Shown here one piece after another: positions 26,277-34,887 of a stretch of DNA of 60,128 bases. The translations under genes and the position numbers were made by a program. Location: positions 1 to 60,128 of the forward strand of contig JAUWNI010000007.1 of NCBI GenBank assembly GCA_030612705.1. The letters are read 5' to 3'. The notes beneath the pieces are model-generated. The model was not told the origin of the DNA and made no database searches. It worked only from the letters and a program-made list of their open reading frames with translations. Source of the stretch: Phycisphaerae bacterium. Lineage in GTDB: Bacteria > Planctomycetota > Phycisphaerae > UBA1845 > Fen-1342. Position 1 is the first letter of the stretch; the number at the start of each line of letters is the position of its first letter.

Positions 26277-27179
26277 GTGACCCAGGCGGATGACGGCAGT
26301 CGAAGCTATGGCTTGAACGACGCGGTCGCGGGACTCGAAGCTCTCGTCGGGCAGCCGCACATTTCCGAAGATTACGTCCGGTTCCGCATCGATCTGCTCA
26401 AAGCGCAGTGGGCGGTGCGTGGGGCTTTGGATGACGCGGCTCGAACCGTCGGCGCGGGTCATAACGGTAAGGAACGAGTGCCGGCGCTCGACCCAACGGC
26501 CGTCGAGTTTGACGGAAGACTGCTCGAATCGCTTTGCGACGCATTGCGCGAGGCGGTTGACAAACCAGGACGCGATGGGGGGGATATTTCGCGTTTGGCG
26601 TCGGCGGCGAAAAAAGAACCCGACCTGCTCGAAGAGTTGTCCCGCCGAGCCGCTTTTGGACCCGATCGGGAGTATCTCGAATCGCTTGGCAGAAGACTCG
26701 AAATTTACACCGACGCGCTGCTGTTCGTCGGGCGGACACTGGCCGCCCCGTTCGTCACCGTTGCCGCCCGGCGTGCTCGTCGGGCCGGCGATGGGTCACA
26801 AGAGGCGCCGCGTGATTCCGGCCTGTGCGGCTTGTGTGGTTCGTCGCCGGGGTTGGCCACACTGGAGCAGGAGGAGGGCCAGCGTTTTCTATTTTGTTCG
26901 TTGTGTGGAAACCGCTACGGATTCAGGCGTTTGGCGTGCCCGCACTGCGGTGAACGTGAACTCGAAGCGCTGACGTATGTACACCTGGACGACTCGGACC
27001 CGCGTTGGATCGAGACCTGCAACACGTGCAATCGATACATAAAGACGATCGACACGCGCAAGCTGCCCGCCGGCCGGCCGTTGATCCTGGTGGTGGAGGA
27101 AGCCGCCACGCTCCACCTCGATTTGCTCGCCGAGCGGGAGGGCTGCGCCCGTGGATTGCCGTACGCGGCGTGCGTCTAA
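26277..27179 (+). CDS. fdhE: FdhE-like formate dehydrogenase accessory protein
   Basis: 300 residues. The C-terminal half has the FdhE rubredoxin-like zinc ribbons: CGLCGSSPGLATL, FCSLCGNRYGFRRLACPHCG, and TCNTCNRYIKTID. The N-terminal half is helical. FdhE proteins are cytoplasmic chaperones that check folding and cofactor loading of Tat-exported formate dehydrogenase. The start is GTG at 26277 with AGGAGGA 6 bases upstream; the longer frame back to 26190 has no ribosome site. It lies 180 bases after the small membrane-protein gene and ahead of FdhD, in keeping with a maturation role for the two upstream catalytic subunits. Confidence 0.9.
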   Translation: MTQADDGSRSYGLNDAVAGLEALVGQPHISEDYVRFRIDLLKAQWAVRGALDDAARTVGAGHNGKERVPALDPTAVEFDGRLLESLCDALREAVDKPGRDGGDISRLASAAKKEPDLLEELSRRAAFGPDREYLESLGRRLEIYTDALLFVGRTLAAPFVTVAARRARRAGDGSQEAPRDSGLCGLCGSSPGLATLEQEEGQRFLFCSLCGNRYGFRRLACPHCGERELEALTYVHLDDSDPRWIETCNTCNRYIKTIDTRKLPAGRPLILVVEEAATLHLDLLAEREGCARGLPYAACV

Positions 27180-27321
27180 CAGCCCGCCGCAAAAGTCATG
27201 TAGCGGCCGACCCCCGCGTCGGCCGCTCCCGTGCGCGTCTGGTTTGCCGGATTATACCGCCCCCACGGGGGGGGGGCCCGCTACAGTCTATGGGCACCGC
27301 CGACTTTTGCGGCGGACTGCT
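27179..27321. repeat. Palindromic element, family B (copy 2)
   Basis: Terminal repeats CCGCCGCAAAAGTC (left) and GACTTTTGCGGCGG (right) are perfect complements. Inside, TGTAGCGGCCGACCCCCGCG is mirrored imperfectly by a G-run and CCCGCTACAGTC. It sits between fdhE and the 97-residue gene. The most complete copy of its family, with about 140 bp. Confidence 0.8.
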
Positions 27322-27368
27322 AGGGTTGGTGTGGTCACGAGTGTGGATCGGGCAGAAGGAAGTTACAG

Positions 27369-27662
27369 ATGCAAGCAACACTGAGTGTTCCGGAAACGAT
27401 GGCCGAGTCGCTTCGTATGTTTCTCGAACAGGAGAAACTGCCGCTGAACGTTGTTACAGATGACGGCGGTACCGTTCAAGTTGTGAAATCCGCCAAGGGC
27501 GAGCAGAGCAAATCGACCGTACTCAAGGCCGGTGGGTGCATCGCATGCGGCACGGCGCGTGGTATGGCTTCTCGGCTCGGCATCCGGATACGCGAGATCG
27601 GCAAGCTGCTCAACCACCTCAATATCAGGATTCGGGCGTGCGAACTCGGATGCTTTGAATGA
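27369..27662 (+). CDS. Small four-cysteine protein between fdhE and fdhD
   Basis: 97 residues, not confidently assigned. The C-terminal half (residues 54-97) has CIACGTARGMASRLGIRIRE and then LGCFE: Cys57, Cys60, Cys91 and Cys95 form a CxxC...CxxxC set around a helical core. It could bind zinc or an FeS cluster, or carry sulfur. Its stop overlaps the next gene (ATGA), so it is translationally coupled to the MobB-FdhD fusion and lies between two formate dehydrogenase maturation factors. A role in molybdenum-cofactor maturation or its regulation is inferred from context only. Residue positions and an acceptable upstream AGGAAG support translation. Confidence 0.7.
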   Translation: MQATLSVPETMAESLRMFLEQEKLPLNVVTDDGGTVQVVKSAKGEQSKSTVLKAGGCIACGTARGMASRLGIRIREIGKLLNHLNIRIRACELGCFE

Positions 27663-28903
27663 CGTTGACATGGGTCATTTGCGGGGCGGGTCGGCGTGTC
27701 GGCAAAACCCATCTGGCACGAAAGCTATGCGAGGTCCTGCCCAACGCCGTCTATGCCAAACAGGGTTGCGGCACAAAGATGCCCGGCAAGCCCGAGAACT
27801 TCTTTCGCACGGACGCGGAGTTGGCGGCGTTTATCGACGCATGCCCCGAAACCCGCGCGCATGTCGTCGTCGAATCCAACGAGAGAGCCCGCAAGAGACA
27901 GGGCGACGTCATCATCTTTATCGACGGCATCCCCGGTCAAACGGATTTCCGTGACGATGTGGACGAGCTGCGATCCGGCGCGCATCTGCAAGTCGGTTCG
28001 ACCGCCTCAATCGATGACTGGCGGAAAGTGTTAAGTGACAAGCTGAAGAACGCCGAGTTGTGCGAAGCCGTCTGTGACGTGCTGGTCGAGCACCAGGGTC
28101 ATCCGAGTCGCTCAGTTTCGGCGATTCACCGGGTCGAGCCGTTGCGCATCTCGATGGAAGGCGCGCCGCCGATCCGCGATCCGTGCGACGTGGTGGTCGA
28201 GGAGCTTCTCACCATCATGGTGGAGGGCGTTGGGAACTTCGCGGTAATGTGCACGCCTTGCGACGTCGAAGCGCTGGCGGTTGGCTTTGCCTTCTCCGAG
28301 GGCTTGATTTCCTCGATCGAGGATGTCATCGAACTAGCCTATCGAACCGATCAGCGAGCGATCGGCCTGCGTCTTGATGCTCCGGGGCAGGGTGGGGCAG
28401 GCCGGAACCTGATCGTGACCAGTTCGTGTGGCTTGTGCGGGAGCCGGAATATCGACCAGCTTATGGCCGGTAATGTTGTCAGCGGCGATTCGTTGCGAGT
28501 GCCGGGAACGCTGTTGCGAAACGTAGCCGAGGAAATGCACGCGCGGCAGGACCTTTTCGCGCGGACCGGGGGCGCGCACGCGGCGGGTATCTTCGCCGCC
28601 GACGGCGAGCTGCTCGCGGTAGCGGAGGATATTGGTCGTCACAATGCCGTTGACAAGGCAATCGGCAAGTGTTTGGTGCAAGGGCTTTCCTTGGCCGGTT
28701 GCGGGATAACGCTTTCGGGGCGTGTGAGCCTGGAGTTGGTCGCCAAGGCGGCCCGGGCGGGTCTCGAACTCATGGTTGCCGTTTCGGCGCCGTCTTCGTT
28801 GGCAATCGAAGCGGCCGAGCGCTGCAACATCACGCTGTGCGGCTTTGTTCGCGAACAGCGCGCGACGGTCTACACGCATCCGCGGCGAATCGAGTCGGCA
28901 TAG
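27659..28903 (+). CDS. fdhD: MobB-like P-loop domain fused to FdhD sulfurtransferase
   Basis: 414 residues in two parts. Residues 1-150 are a P-loop NTPase with GAGRRVGKT at 9-17 and a hydrophobic strand VIIFIDGIPG, like MobB, which assists guanine-dinucleotide attachment to molybdopterin. Residues about 155-414 are FdhD: VVVEELLTIMVEGVGNFAVM, DVEALAVGFAFSEGLI, the sulfur-carrying CGLCG with Cys257 and Cys260, and the C-terminal MVAVSAPSSLAIEAA. FdhD moves sulfur from IscS to the molybdenum centre of formate dehydrogenase, which is required for activity. Fusion would couple nucleotide-cofactor handling with sulfuration. Start ATG overlaps the upstream stop. Confidence 0.9.
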   Translation: MTLTWVICGAGRRVGKTHLARKLCEVLPNAVYAKQGCGTKMPGKPENFFRTDAELAAFIDACPETRAHVVVESNERARKRQGDVIIFIDGIPGQTDFRDDVDELRSGAHLQVGSTASIDDWRKVLSDKLKNAELCEAVCDVLVEHQGHPSRSVSAIHRVEPLRISMEGAPPIRDPCDVVVEELLTIMVEGVGNFAVMCTPCDVEALAVGFAFSEGLISSIEDVIELAYRTDQRAIGLRLDAPGQGGAGRNLIVTSSCGLCGSRNIDQLMAGNVVSGDSLRVPGTLLRNVAEEMHARQDLFARTGGAHAAGIFAADGELLAVAEDIGRHNAVDKAIGKCLVQGLSLAGCGITLSGRVSLELVAKAARAGLELMVAVSAPSSLAIEAAERCNITLCGFVREQRATVYTHPRRIESA

Positions 28904-28920
28904 TAGTTTCCTATTCCACA

Positions 28921-29171
28921 GCGCGGCCTTTGGCCGCAGCCAAAGGGGCATGGGGATTGACGATTGAAGATTGACGATTGGGGATTATTGCTGGGCTGCG
29001 CCGTTGAGATCACCTACTTTGAACTTTGCACTTTGAACTCTGGACGGGTGGCCCATGGCTTTAGCCGTGGGGGACACGAATCGACGGGCCATTCGTGTCC
29101 CCCGCCGCTGAAGCGACGGGCCACCCAGGCGACGAAAATAATCGCGAACCGCGAAGAAATCGGCCGTTTAC
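28921..29171. repeat. Composite repeat element, copy 1
   Basis: In order: an inverted pair CCTTTGGC/GCCAAAGG, tandem GATTGACGATTG units, TTTGAACTTTGCACTTTGAA units, a large palindrome GGGTGGCCCATGGC...GACGGGCCACCC (29044-29127), and a tail containing CGCGAACCGCGAAGAAATCG. The same assembly occurs reverse-complemented at 43838-44109. The rest of the 427-bp gap up to 29330 shows only GTATGGGTAC mirrored by GTACGCCATAC. Confidence 0.8.
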
Positions 29172-29330
29172 AATGTATGGGTACACGAAAGTAGAACCAT
29201 GCTTTCTCGCACGTGTTACACCGGTAAATGCAAAAACATCTTGGCAACCAGTACGGTACGCCATACACTTAATTAGGTCGTTTTTAGGGCTTGATGAGTC
29301 GGCCCCGAGATTAGAGCCGGGAGTTTATCC

Positions 29331-30428
29331 ATGAGATCGTGTTATTTGCTGATGTCCGGGTTGGTTTTGCTTGGTGTTTGTACCGTTGCCGTCGCGTCGC
29401 AGGATACGCCTGATATTCGCCCGCGCAACGATTTTCGGGGACATCGTGAAGCGGTCAGGCACCTTGCCTTTAGTCCGGACGGCAAGCTGTTGGTCAGTGC
29501 CGGGCAGGAAGGCCGACTGCGGCTCTGGAATCTGGAGACGGGGCGTTTTGTCCGCCAGATATTTCCGCGCGGAAAAACGGTCGGTGACCGCAACATCGCC
29601 GCCTCGAGGCATCGGCGGATCGAATCGATTGCGTTCAACCCGGAAGGGAAAATGATCGCCGAGGCGGCGGTTGAACCGTCCGGGTCCACGTCGTTGCGGC
29701 TGTGGAATCCGGAGGACGGCAAAGTCGTTCGGATACTCGCCGAGGGCGTGGACAACATGCGCGCCCTGGCGTTCTCGCCGGACGGCAAGCTGATCGCGAC
29801 GAACGTACGCGATCGGCTCGGCTGGGGTCACAAAATCCTGCTGCGCGACACGCAAAGCGGAAAGGTCGTCGGAGAGCTGAGCAACAAGGGGCTGGCGGCT
29901 ACTATGCTGACGTTCAGCCCCGATGGTAAGCTGCTCGTTTGCGCCGGGGCGCGGAAGATCTACATCTGGAACGTCGCCGAGCGCAAGCTCCTGCACACGA
30001 TCTCGGCGCATAAGAAGGCGATCCAATCCATCGGTTTTTCGCCGAACGGGAAGCTACTGGTCAGCGGCTCGACCGACGACACGATCCGCATCTGGAAGGT
30101 CGAAACGGGGAAGATGGACCTGGAAATCGAAGCCGAGCAGGAAGGCGTGTTGGCGGTCGCGTTCAGCCCGAGCGGCAAGACGATCGCCAGCGGCGGCAAG
30201 GACAAAACGATCAAACTGTGGAAGCCGAAGTCAGGCAAGATGCGCGCCCGGCTATGGGGACACCTCGACAAGATATATTGCCTGGCGTTCAGCCCCGACG
30301 GCAAGACGCTCGCGAGCGGCAGCGGCGACACGACAATCGCGCTGTGGGACGTCGACGAGTCGGACGACGAGGAAAACGAGGAAGAAGAAGACGAAGAGGA
30401 TGAGTGGGGCGATGATGACGATGATTAG
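29331..30428 (+). CDS. Secreted WD40 beta-propeller with acidic tail
   Basis: 365 residues. An N-terminal signal peptide (LLMSGLVLLGVCTVAVAS) is followed by seven WD40-like repeats with the pattern AFSPDGKLL...LRLWN, enough for one complete seven-blade propeller (about residues 38-340). The last 25 residues are almost entirely Asp and Glu. Such propellers act as protein-binding scaffolds; the acidic tail may bind calcium or basic partners. No catalytic motif. It is a single gene between two repeat-filled gaps. Binding partner unknown. Confidence 0.85.
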   Translation: MRSCYLLMSGLVLLGVCTVAVASQDTPDIRPRNDFRGHREAVRHLAFSPDGKLLVSAGQEGRLRLWNLETGRFVRQIFPRGKTVGDRNIAASRHRRIESIAFNPEGKMIAEAAVEPSGSTSLRLWNPEDGKVVRILAEGVDNMRALAFSPDGKLIATNVRDRLGWGHKILLRDTQSGKVVGELSNKGLAATMLTFSPDGKLLVCAGARKIYIWNVAERKLLHTISAHKKAIQSIGFSPNGKLLVSGSTDDTIRIWKVETGKMDLEIEAEQEGVLAVAFSPSGKTIASGGKDKTIKLWKPKSGKMRARLWGHLDKIYCLAFSPDGKTLASGSGDTTIALWDVDESDDEENEEEEDEEDEWGDDDDD

Positions 30429-30439
30429 AATCGTCGCTT

Positions 30440-30571
30440 AGCAGACCGCCGCAAAAGTCATGTAGCGGCCGACGCCCCTGTCGGCCGTAGGATGAAAACG
30501 ACGTTCCACGACCGACACGGAGGTAGGTAGCTACGGTTTATGGACGCTGCCGGGTTTTGCGGTGGATTGAT
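30440..30571. repeat. Palindromic element, family B (copy 3)
   Basis: CCGCCGCAAAAGTCATGTAG at the left end is identical to copy 2, the right end GGTTTTGCGGTGGATTGAT has drifted. It starts 11 bases after the WD40 gene and may end its transcript. Confidence 0.75.
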
Positions 30572-30592
30572 ATGATCGTGCGTGATCATGCA

Positions 30593-30647
30593 GCAGAGCC
30601 GGGCCGTCCTCGGCCCGGAAACCGGCGTGAGGACACGCCGGCTCTGC
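30593..30647. repeat. Hairpin repeat, family C (copy 3)
   Basis: GCAGAGCCGGGCC...GGCCCGG and ACGCCGGCTCTGC, the same unit as at 12838-12971. Confidence 0.7.
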
Positions 30648-30662
30648 TGTGTGGGCCATCCG

Positions 30663-30768
30663 CGCGACGCCGCGGGGTGTAGAATTTACCCTTCCCGAAA
30701 GACCGGGCGGACCGAAGTCCGCGGCTCCTCGGGTTGAACCCATCAAAGCAACACTCACGGAGCACTAG
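30663..30768. repeat. Palindromic element, family D (copy 2)
   Basis: Reverse-complement relative of 59948-60119: contains AATTTACCCTTCCCGAAAGA, the GGACCGAAGTCCGCGGCTCC core and the end CGGAGCACTAG. The left end is truncated. With families B and C it accounts for most of the 612-bp gap before the ABC operon. Confidence 0.75.
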
Positions 30769-30853
30769 ATTCCTCGGCGTTGCGTTTCTTGGAATGACAT
30801 CGTACACACGTCAATAACGCTTACCCGACGATAAGCTTGACTGAACGGGCTGC

Positions 30854-30881
30854 TTGACACTGCACGTGCGAAAAATACAAT
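30854..30881 (+). promoter_or_regulatory. Predicted sigma-70 type promoter for the ABC/GldG operon
   Basis: TTGACA at 30854-30859 and TACAAT at 30876-30881, spacer 16 bases. It leaves an untranslated leader of about 150 bases before the GTG at 31041. Confidence 0.6.
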
Positions 30882-31040
30882 CATCCGAAACGCCGGCGCC
30901 GGTGGCGTGGGACGGACGAGGGGATAGACTCAAGTCGCCGGCTCGTGGCTTGCAGCACACAGGTGGTACTCTCCCCACTTTTTGTGACCGGCGCTTGTGA
31001 CGTGGAACGTCCGTTTTTTCGAGCCAAAGAGGAATCAGGC

Positions 31041-32006
31041 GTGATCGAAGTCCGCAACCTCTCCAAGTATTACGGCAACCTATGTGCCGTCAACGGCATC
31101 TCGTTCTCGATCAAGGAGGGCGAGATCGTCGGCTTCCTCGGCCCCAACGGGGCCGGCAAGACGACCACCATCCGGATTCTGACCTGCTTTCAGCCCGCCA
31201 CGACCGGCTCCGCAAGCGTTGCCGGGCATGACGTGTTCACCGAGTCGATGGCGGTGCGGGCACAGGTCGGCTATCTGCCGGAGTCGGTGCCGCTTTATCA
31301 GGAAATGCGCGTGCGCGAATACCTGCGCTTCCGCGGGAAGATCCACGGGCTGGAGCGCACTGCACGCGAGCGGGCCATCCAGCGCGTCGCCGAGCGCTGC
31401 TGGATCACCGACGTGATCAATCGCCCGATCGGACAGCTCTCCAAGGGCTATCGGCAACGTGTCGGCCTGGCGGACTCGCTGCTGCACAACCCGCGTGTGC
31501 TGATTCTGGACGAGCCGACCATCGGTCTCGACCCGACGCAAATCCGGGCCACGCGGACGTTGATACGCGAGTTGGCCCAGGATCACACGGTCCTGCTCTC
31601 CAGCCATATCCTGCCGGAGGTCGAGGCCACCTGTAAGCGCATCATCATTATTAACCAGGGCCGGATCGTCGCTTCCGGAACGCCGACGGAACTGCGGCAG
31701 CGGATTACCGGCGATTCGGAGTTGATCGCCGAGTTCAAGGGATCCACCGAGGAGATCGCGGCCGGTCTTCAGAAGCTCGACGGTGTTAGCCGGGTCGAAA
31801 CCACGATGCGGGACGGGTGGACGCGTGTAACGGTGACCACGCAAAAGGATGTACGCGAGGAAATCTACAAGCTCTCGATCGAGAAAGGTTGGCCGATGCG
31901 CGAGCTGCGCCGCGACGTGGCTACACTCGAGGACTTTTTCGTCAAGATCGTTGCCGGAGCCCGCGACATGGACACCGCTTCGGTCGGCGCAGGGGACAAA
32001 CGATGA
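31041..32006 (+). CDS. ABC transporter ATP-binding protein (GldA-like)
   Basis: 321 residues. Walker A GPNGAGKTT, the ABC signature LSKGYRQRVGLADSL, Walker B VLILDEPTIGLD and the switch HILPEVE are all present. A C-terminal regulatory part of about 100 residues follows, as in GldA- and NatA-type ATPases. It should energise the two downstream membrane proteins. The frame is open upstream to 30945, but a GTG at 31041 with GAGG before it matches the family start VIEVRNLSKYYG. It overlaps the permease gene by four bases (ATGA). Confidence 0.9.
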   Translation: MIEVRNLSKYYGNLCAVNGISFSIKEGEIVGFLGPNGAGKTTTIRILTCFQPATTGSASVAGHDVFTESMAVRAQVGYLPESVPLYQEMRVREYLRFRGKIHGLERTARERAIQRVAERCWITDVINRPIGQLSKGYRQRVGLADSLLHNPRVLILDEPTIGLDPTQIRATRTLIRELAQDHTVLLSSHILPEVEATCKRIIIINQGRIVASGTPTELRQRITGDSELIAEFKGSTEEIAAGLQKLDGVSRVETTMRDGWTRVTVTTQKDVREEIYKLSIEKGWPMRELRRDVATLEDFFVKIVAGARDMDTASVGAGDKR

Positions 32007-32722
32007 GAAACACGACCGCGATCATGCAACGCGAGTTGCTCTCGCTTTTCTTTTCTCCGATCGGCTACATCGTCATCGCCGGGTTTTTGTTGATCACCGG
32101 CGTGATTGTGCTGGTGACCGAGAGCTTCGGACCCGGAAAGCCGGCAACGCTCCGTAGCGTGTTCGATTTCACGCCATACGTGCTGACGATCATCATTCCG
32201 GCGATCAGCATGCGGACGATCAGCGAGGAATACCGTAGCGGGACGATCGAGACGCTGACGACCGCCCCGGTCTCCGACATGCAGTTCGTCGTCGGTAAAT
32301 ACCTGGCGGCGTTGATCTTCTACGCGATCATGCTGTCGGGAACCCTCGTCTACCTCGTGCTGATGATGCGCTTCGGTAACCCGGACGTGGGGGCATCGCT
32401 GGCGGCGTACTTCGGGCTGCTGCTGCTCGGCGTTTCGTTCACCGCGTTCGGCGTGTTCACATCCAGCCTGACGCACAACCAGATCGTGGCGTGGATGTTG
32501 GGGATGGTACCGCTGATGCTCTTCGTGTGGTTCGCCGCCTCTATCGTAGGGAAGATCGAGGGCGTGCCGCGGCAATTGTTTCAGCAGGTCAACATTCTCC
32601 GACATCTCGATCAGTTCAATCGCGGGCTGGTGAGCACCGAGGGCGTGGTGTTCTTCGCGGCAACCGCGGTGTTGTTCCTGTTTCTGGCCGTCAAGGTAGT
32701 GGAGTCACGACGATGGCGGTAA
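32003..32722 (+). CDS. ABC-2 type permease (GldF-like)
   Basis: 239 residues with about six membrane helices. It opens MRNTTAIMQRELLSLFFSPI and includes the ABC-2 permease segment RTISEEYRSGTIETLTTAPV, which contacts the ATPase. It forms the membrane channel or mechanical part of the transporter with the upstream ATPase. Start fixed by the ATGA overlap. It overlaps the next gene by about ten bases. In Bacteroidota the GldAFG set is linked to gliding, but in other phyla the same operon exists without gliding, so transported substrate is unknown. Confidence 0.88.
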   Translation: MRNTTAIMQRELLSLFFSPIGYIVIAGFLLITGVIVLVTESFGPGKPATLRSVFDFTPYVLTIIIPAISMRTISEEYRSGTIETLTTAPVSDMQFVVGKYLAALIFYAIMLSGTLVYLVLMMRFGNPDVGASLAAYFGLLLLGVSFTAFGVFTSSLTHNQIVAWMLGMVPLMLFVWFAASIVGKIEGVPRQLFQQVNILRHLDQFNRGLVSTEGVVFFAATAVLFLFLAVKVVESRRWR

Positions 32723-34881
32723 TGAGTGCAAGTAAAAGGCGATTTGTCTACGGGCTGAACGTCGCGGTCATGATCGTGCTCGCGTTCGTCCTGCTCGGGT
32801 TTGTAACCTGGGCGGCGGGCGAGTACGGCGGCCGGGTTGATCTGACACGCACCGGCGTGAACAGTCTGAGTCCACGGACAGTGCAATTGCTGCGCGGGCT
32901 CGGCGAGGATGTCACCATCACCGGGCTGTACAGCACCGCGCTGAAGGAAGTTCGTCCGTACGCGGAAAAGCACCAGACCCGCGTCGGCGACCTGCTCGAT
33001 CTGTACGAAACCGCCGCCCGCGGCAAGGTCACCGCGCACATGATCGACGCGAGCGCGAGTCCGGCAAAAGTTACGGCCCTGCTAGCGCGGCTGAAGGAAA
33101 AGCCGGCGTACAAGGACGAGGCCAAGCCGCACGCCGAGGCTTTGGATGCGTTTCCAGCGTTGAGCGCGCGGCTGGCCGAACTGATGCAGGGAGAGCTGAG
33201 CGGAATCGACGGTTTGCACAACGCCGATCCGGCGCTGGCCAAGATTCAGGCACTGAGCATCATCGAGCGCAACCTGCGGGTGATGATACGCGAAGCGCAG
33301 GCGACCGAAAGCGACGTGAAGACGCTCAAGGAAGATGAGATTCCACGCTATGGGCGGGCCGTCGAGCAGGTGAACGATTACCTGGGGCAGGTAAAATCGG
33401 TGCTCCAGGACGCGCTCGATTGGATGAGGAACAAAGGCACCGGCACGCCGGGCATCTCACCCGAGACGAAGAGCTTTTTCGCGGGGGCGCCCAGCCGCTA
33501 CGCGACGGCGTTGGGCGAATTGCAAACTTTGCTCTCCAAGACCGAAGACCTGGCGAGTGTCAAGCTGGAAGACGTCTACGAGACGCTCAAACGCGGGCAG
33601 ACCGTCCTCGTGGAAACCGAGAACGAAGCCACGGTGCTGACTCAGGACGACGTCTGGCCGTGGCGGACCGACCGTGGTGCTCCACCGCCGCCCGACGGTG
33701 ATCCGCGCGACTTCGCCGGTGAACAGGCGGTCTCGTCGGCTATCCTGAAGCTGACGCAGAAAACGAAGACGGCGGTTATTTTCACCCGTTTCGGCGGTGA
33801 ACCTCTGCTGCAAGCGCCGCCGCCGACCAATCCGATGATGCAGATGCCGCAGGCCCCGTATCAAGTGCTGAACGAGTTGCTCCAAAAGGAGAACTTTATC
33901 ACGCAAGAGTGGGACGTGCGGACTCAGACGGAGCCGCCCAAGGTGGAGGAGGCGTCGCGTCTGATCTACGTGGTCTTCCCGCCCGAGCCGCCGCCGCAGC
34001 AGAATCCGATGCGACCGGCCCCGACGCCGCGGATCAACGCCGAGCAGAAACAGCGAATCTTCGACGCGGTTAAGGAGTCGGGGATGGCGGTGTTCTTAAC
34101 TTCGTGGATGCCGCCGAGTTCGCAGTTCATGCCGATGCCGGAGAAATACGACTTTAACGATTATCTGAAGAAGACCTGGGGGATCGCGGTCGAGGACACG
34201 CACTTGGCGTTGCAATTCGTGGTTCACCCGCAGCGCGATGGGTTGATGTTGCCGGCTAGCCGGAATTTGATGATCAACTCGCAAGTCTTCCACTACACCG
34301 ATCACCCGATCGGCGCGCCTCTGCGAGGTCTGCCAGCGGCGTTCCAGACCGTCGCCCCGTTGAGGATCGTCACCGGCGATGAGAAACCCGAGGGCGTGAC
34401 GCTCGAACCGATCGTGGAAGTCAACGATACCGAGGACGTCTGGGCGATCAACAATCTGAGCCGCATCAACGAGGACTTGCAGAAAAACCAGGGGACTCGG
34501 CGGTACGAGGATGACATCCCCGCGCCGTTCCCGCTGGGAATCGCCGCCACCGGCACCGAGGGGAAAAAGCTGGTTGTTATCGCCAGCGATCGGTTCGTGG
34601 CGGATTCGGTCGTGAACATGGCACAAATGGTAATGGTTGGCGGGACGGTGCGTCTGGCCAAGCTCTATCCCGGAAACATCGATCTGTTTCTGAACGCTTT
34701 GCACTGGCTGACCGGGAACGCGGACCGCATCGCGGTGGGCACGCAACGAAGCGACGTTCCGCGGCTGGACAAGCTCGAGGAAGGCGGGATGCTGACGTTT
34801 ACCCGGGTGTTCCTGGTTGGAATCTGGCCCGCGGTGGCATTGTTGATAGGCGCGGGTGTCTGGCTGCTGCGTCGGAGGTAA
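32713..34881 (+). CDS. GldG-like periplasmic/membrane ABC-associated protein
   Basis: 722 residues. A first helix (residues about 16-38, NVAVMIVLAFVLLGFVTWAA) and a last helix (VGIWPAVALLIGAGVWLLRR) flank a large extracytoplasmic domain of the GldG/IFT52-like type: GRVDLTRTGVNSLSPRTVQL near the N-terminus is characteristic. The middle has helical segments and a Pro-rich stretch. The ATG at 32713 has GGAG 8 bases upstream; the ATG at 32722 (TAATG overlap) is the alternative. Acts with the ATPase and permease just upstream, presumably as an extracellular-face partner. Confidence 0.85.
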   Translation: MAVMSASKRRFVYGLNVAVMIVLAFVLLGFVTWAAGEYGGRVDLTRTGVNSLSPRTVQLLRGLGEDVTITGLYSTALKEVRPYAEKHQTRVGDLLDLYETAARGKVTAHMIDASASPAKVTALLARLKEKPAYKDEAKPHAEALDAFPALSARLAELMQGELSGIDGLHNADPALAKIQALSIIERNLRVMIREAQATESDVKTLKEDEIPRYGRAVEQVNDYLGQVKSVLQDALDWMRNKGTGTPGISPETKSFFAGAPSRYATALGELQTLLSKTEDLASVKLEDVYETLKRGQTVLVETENEATVLTQDDVWPWRTDRGAPPPPDGDPRDFAGEQAVSSAILKLTQKTKTAVIFTRFGGEPLLQAPPPTNPMMQMPQAPYQVLNELLQKENFITQEWDVRTQTEPPKVEEASRLIYVVFPPEPPPQQNPMRPAPTPRINAEQKQRIFDAVKESGMAVFLTSWMPPSSQFMPMPEKYDFNDYLKKTWGIAVEDTHLALQFVVHPQRDGLMLPASRNLMINSQVFHYTDHPIGAPLRGLPAAFQTVAPLRIVTGDEKPEGVTLEPIVEVNDTEDVWAINNLSRINEDLQKNQGTRRYEDDIPAPFPLGIAATGTEGKKLVVIASDRFVADSVVNMAQMVMVGGTVRLAKLYPGNIDLFLNALHWLTGNADRIAVGTQRSDVPRLDKLEEGGMLTFTRVFLVGIWPAVALLIGAGVWLLRRR

Positions 34882-34887
34882 TCGCGG

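Noticed and set aside
28940..29040. CRISPR or direct-repeat array in the GATTGACGATTG / TTTGAACTTTG segment
   Set aside because: Short simple repeats of 6-12 bases, part of a composite element that is found again inverted at 43838-44109.
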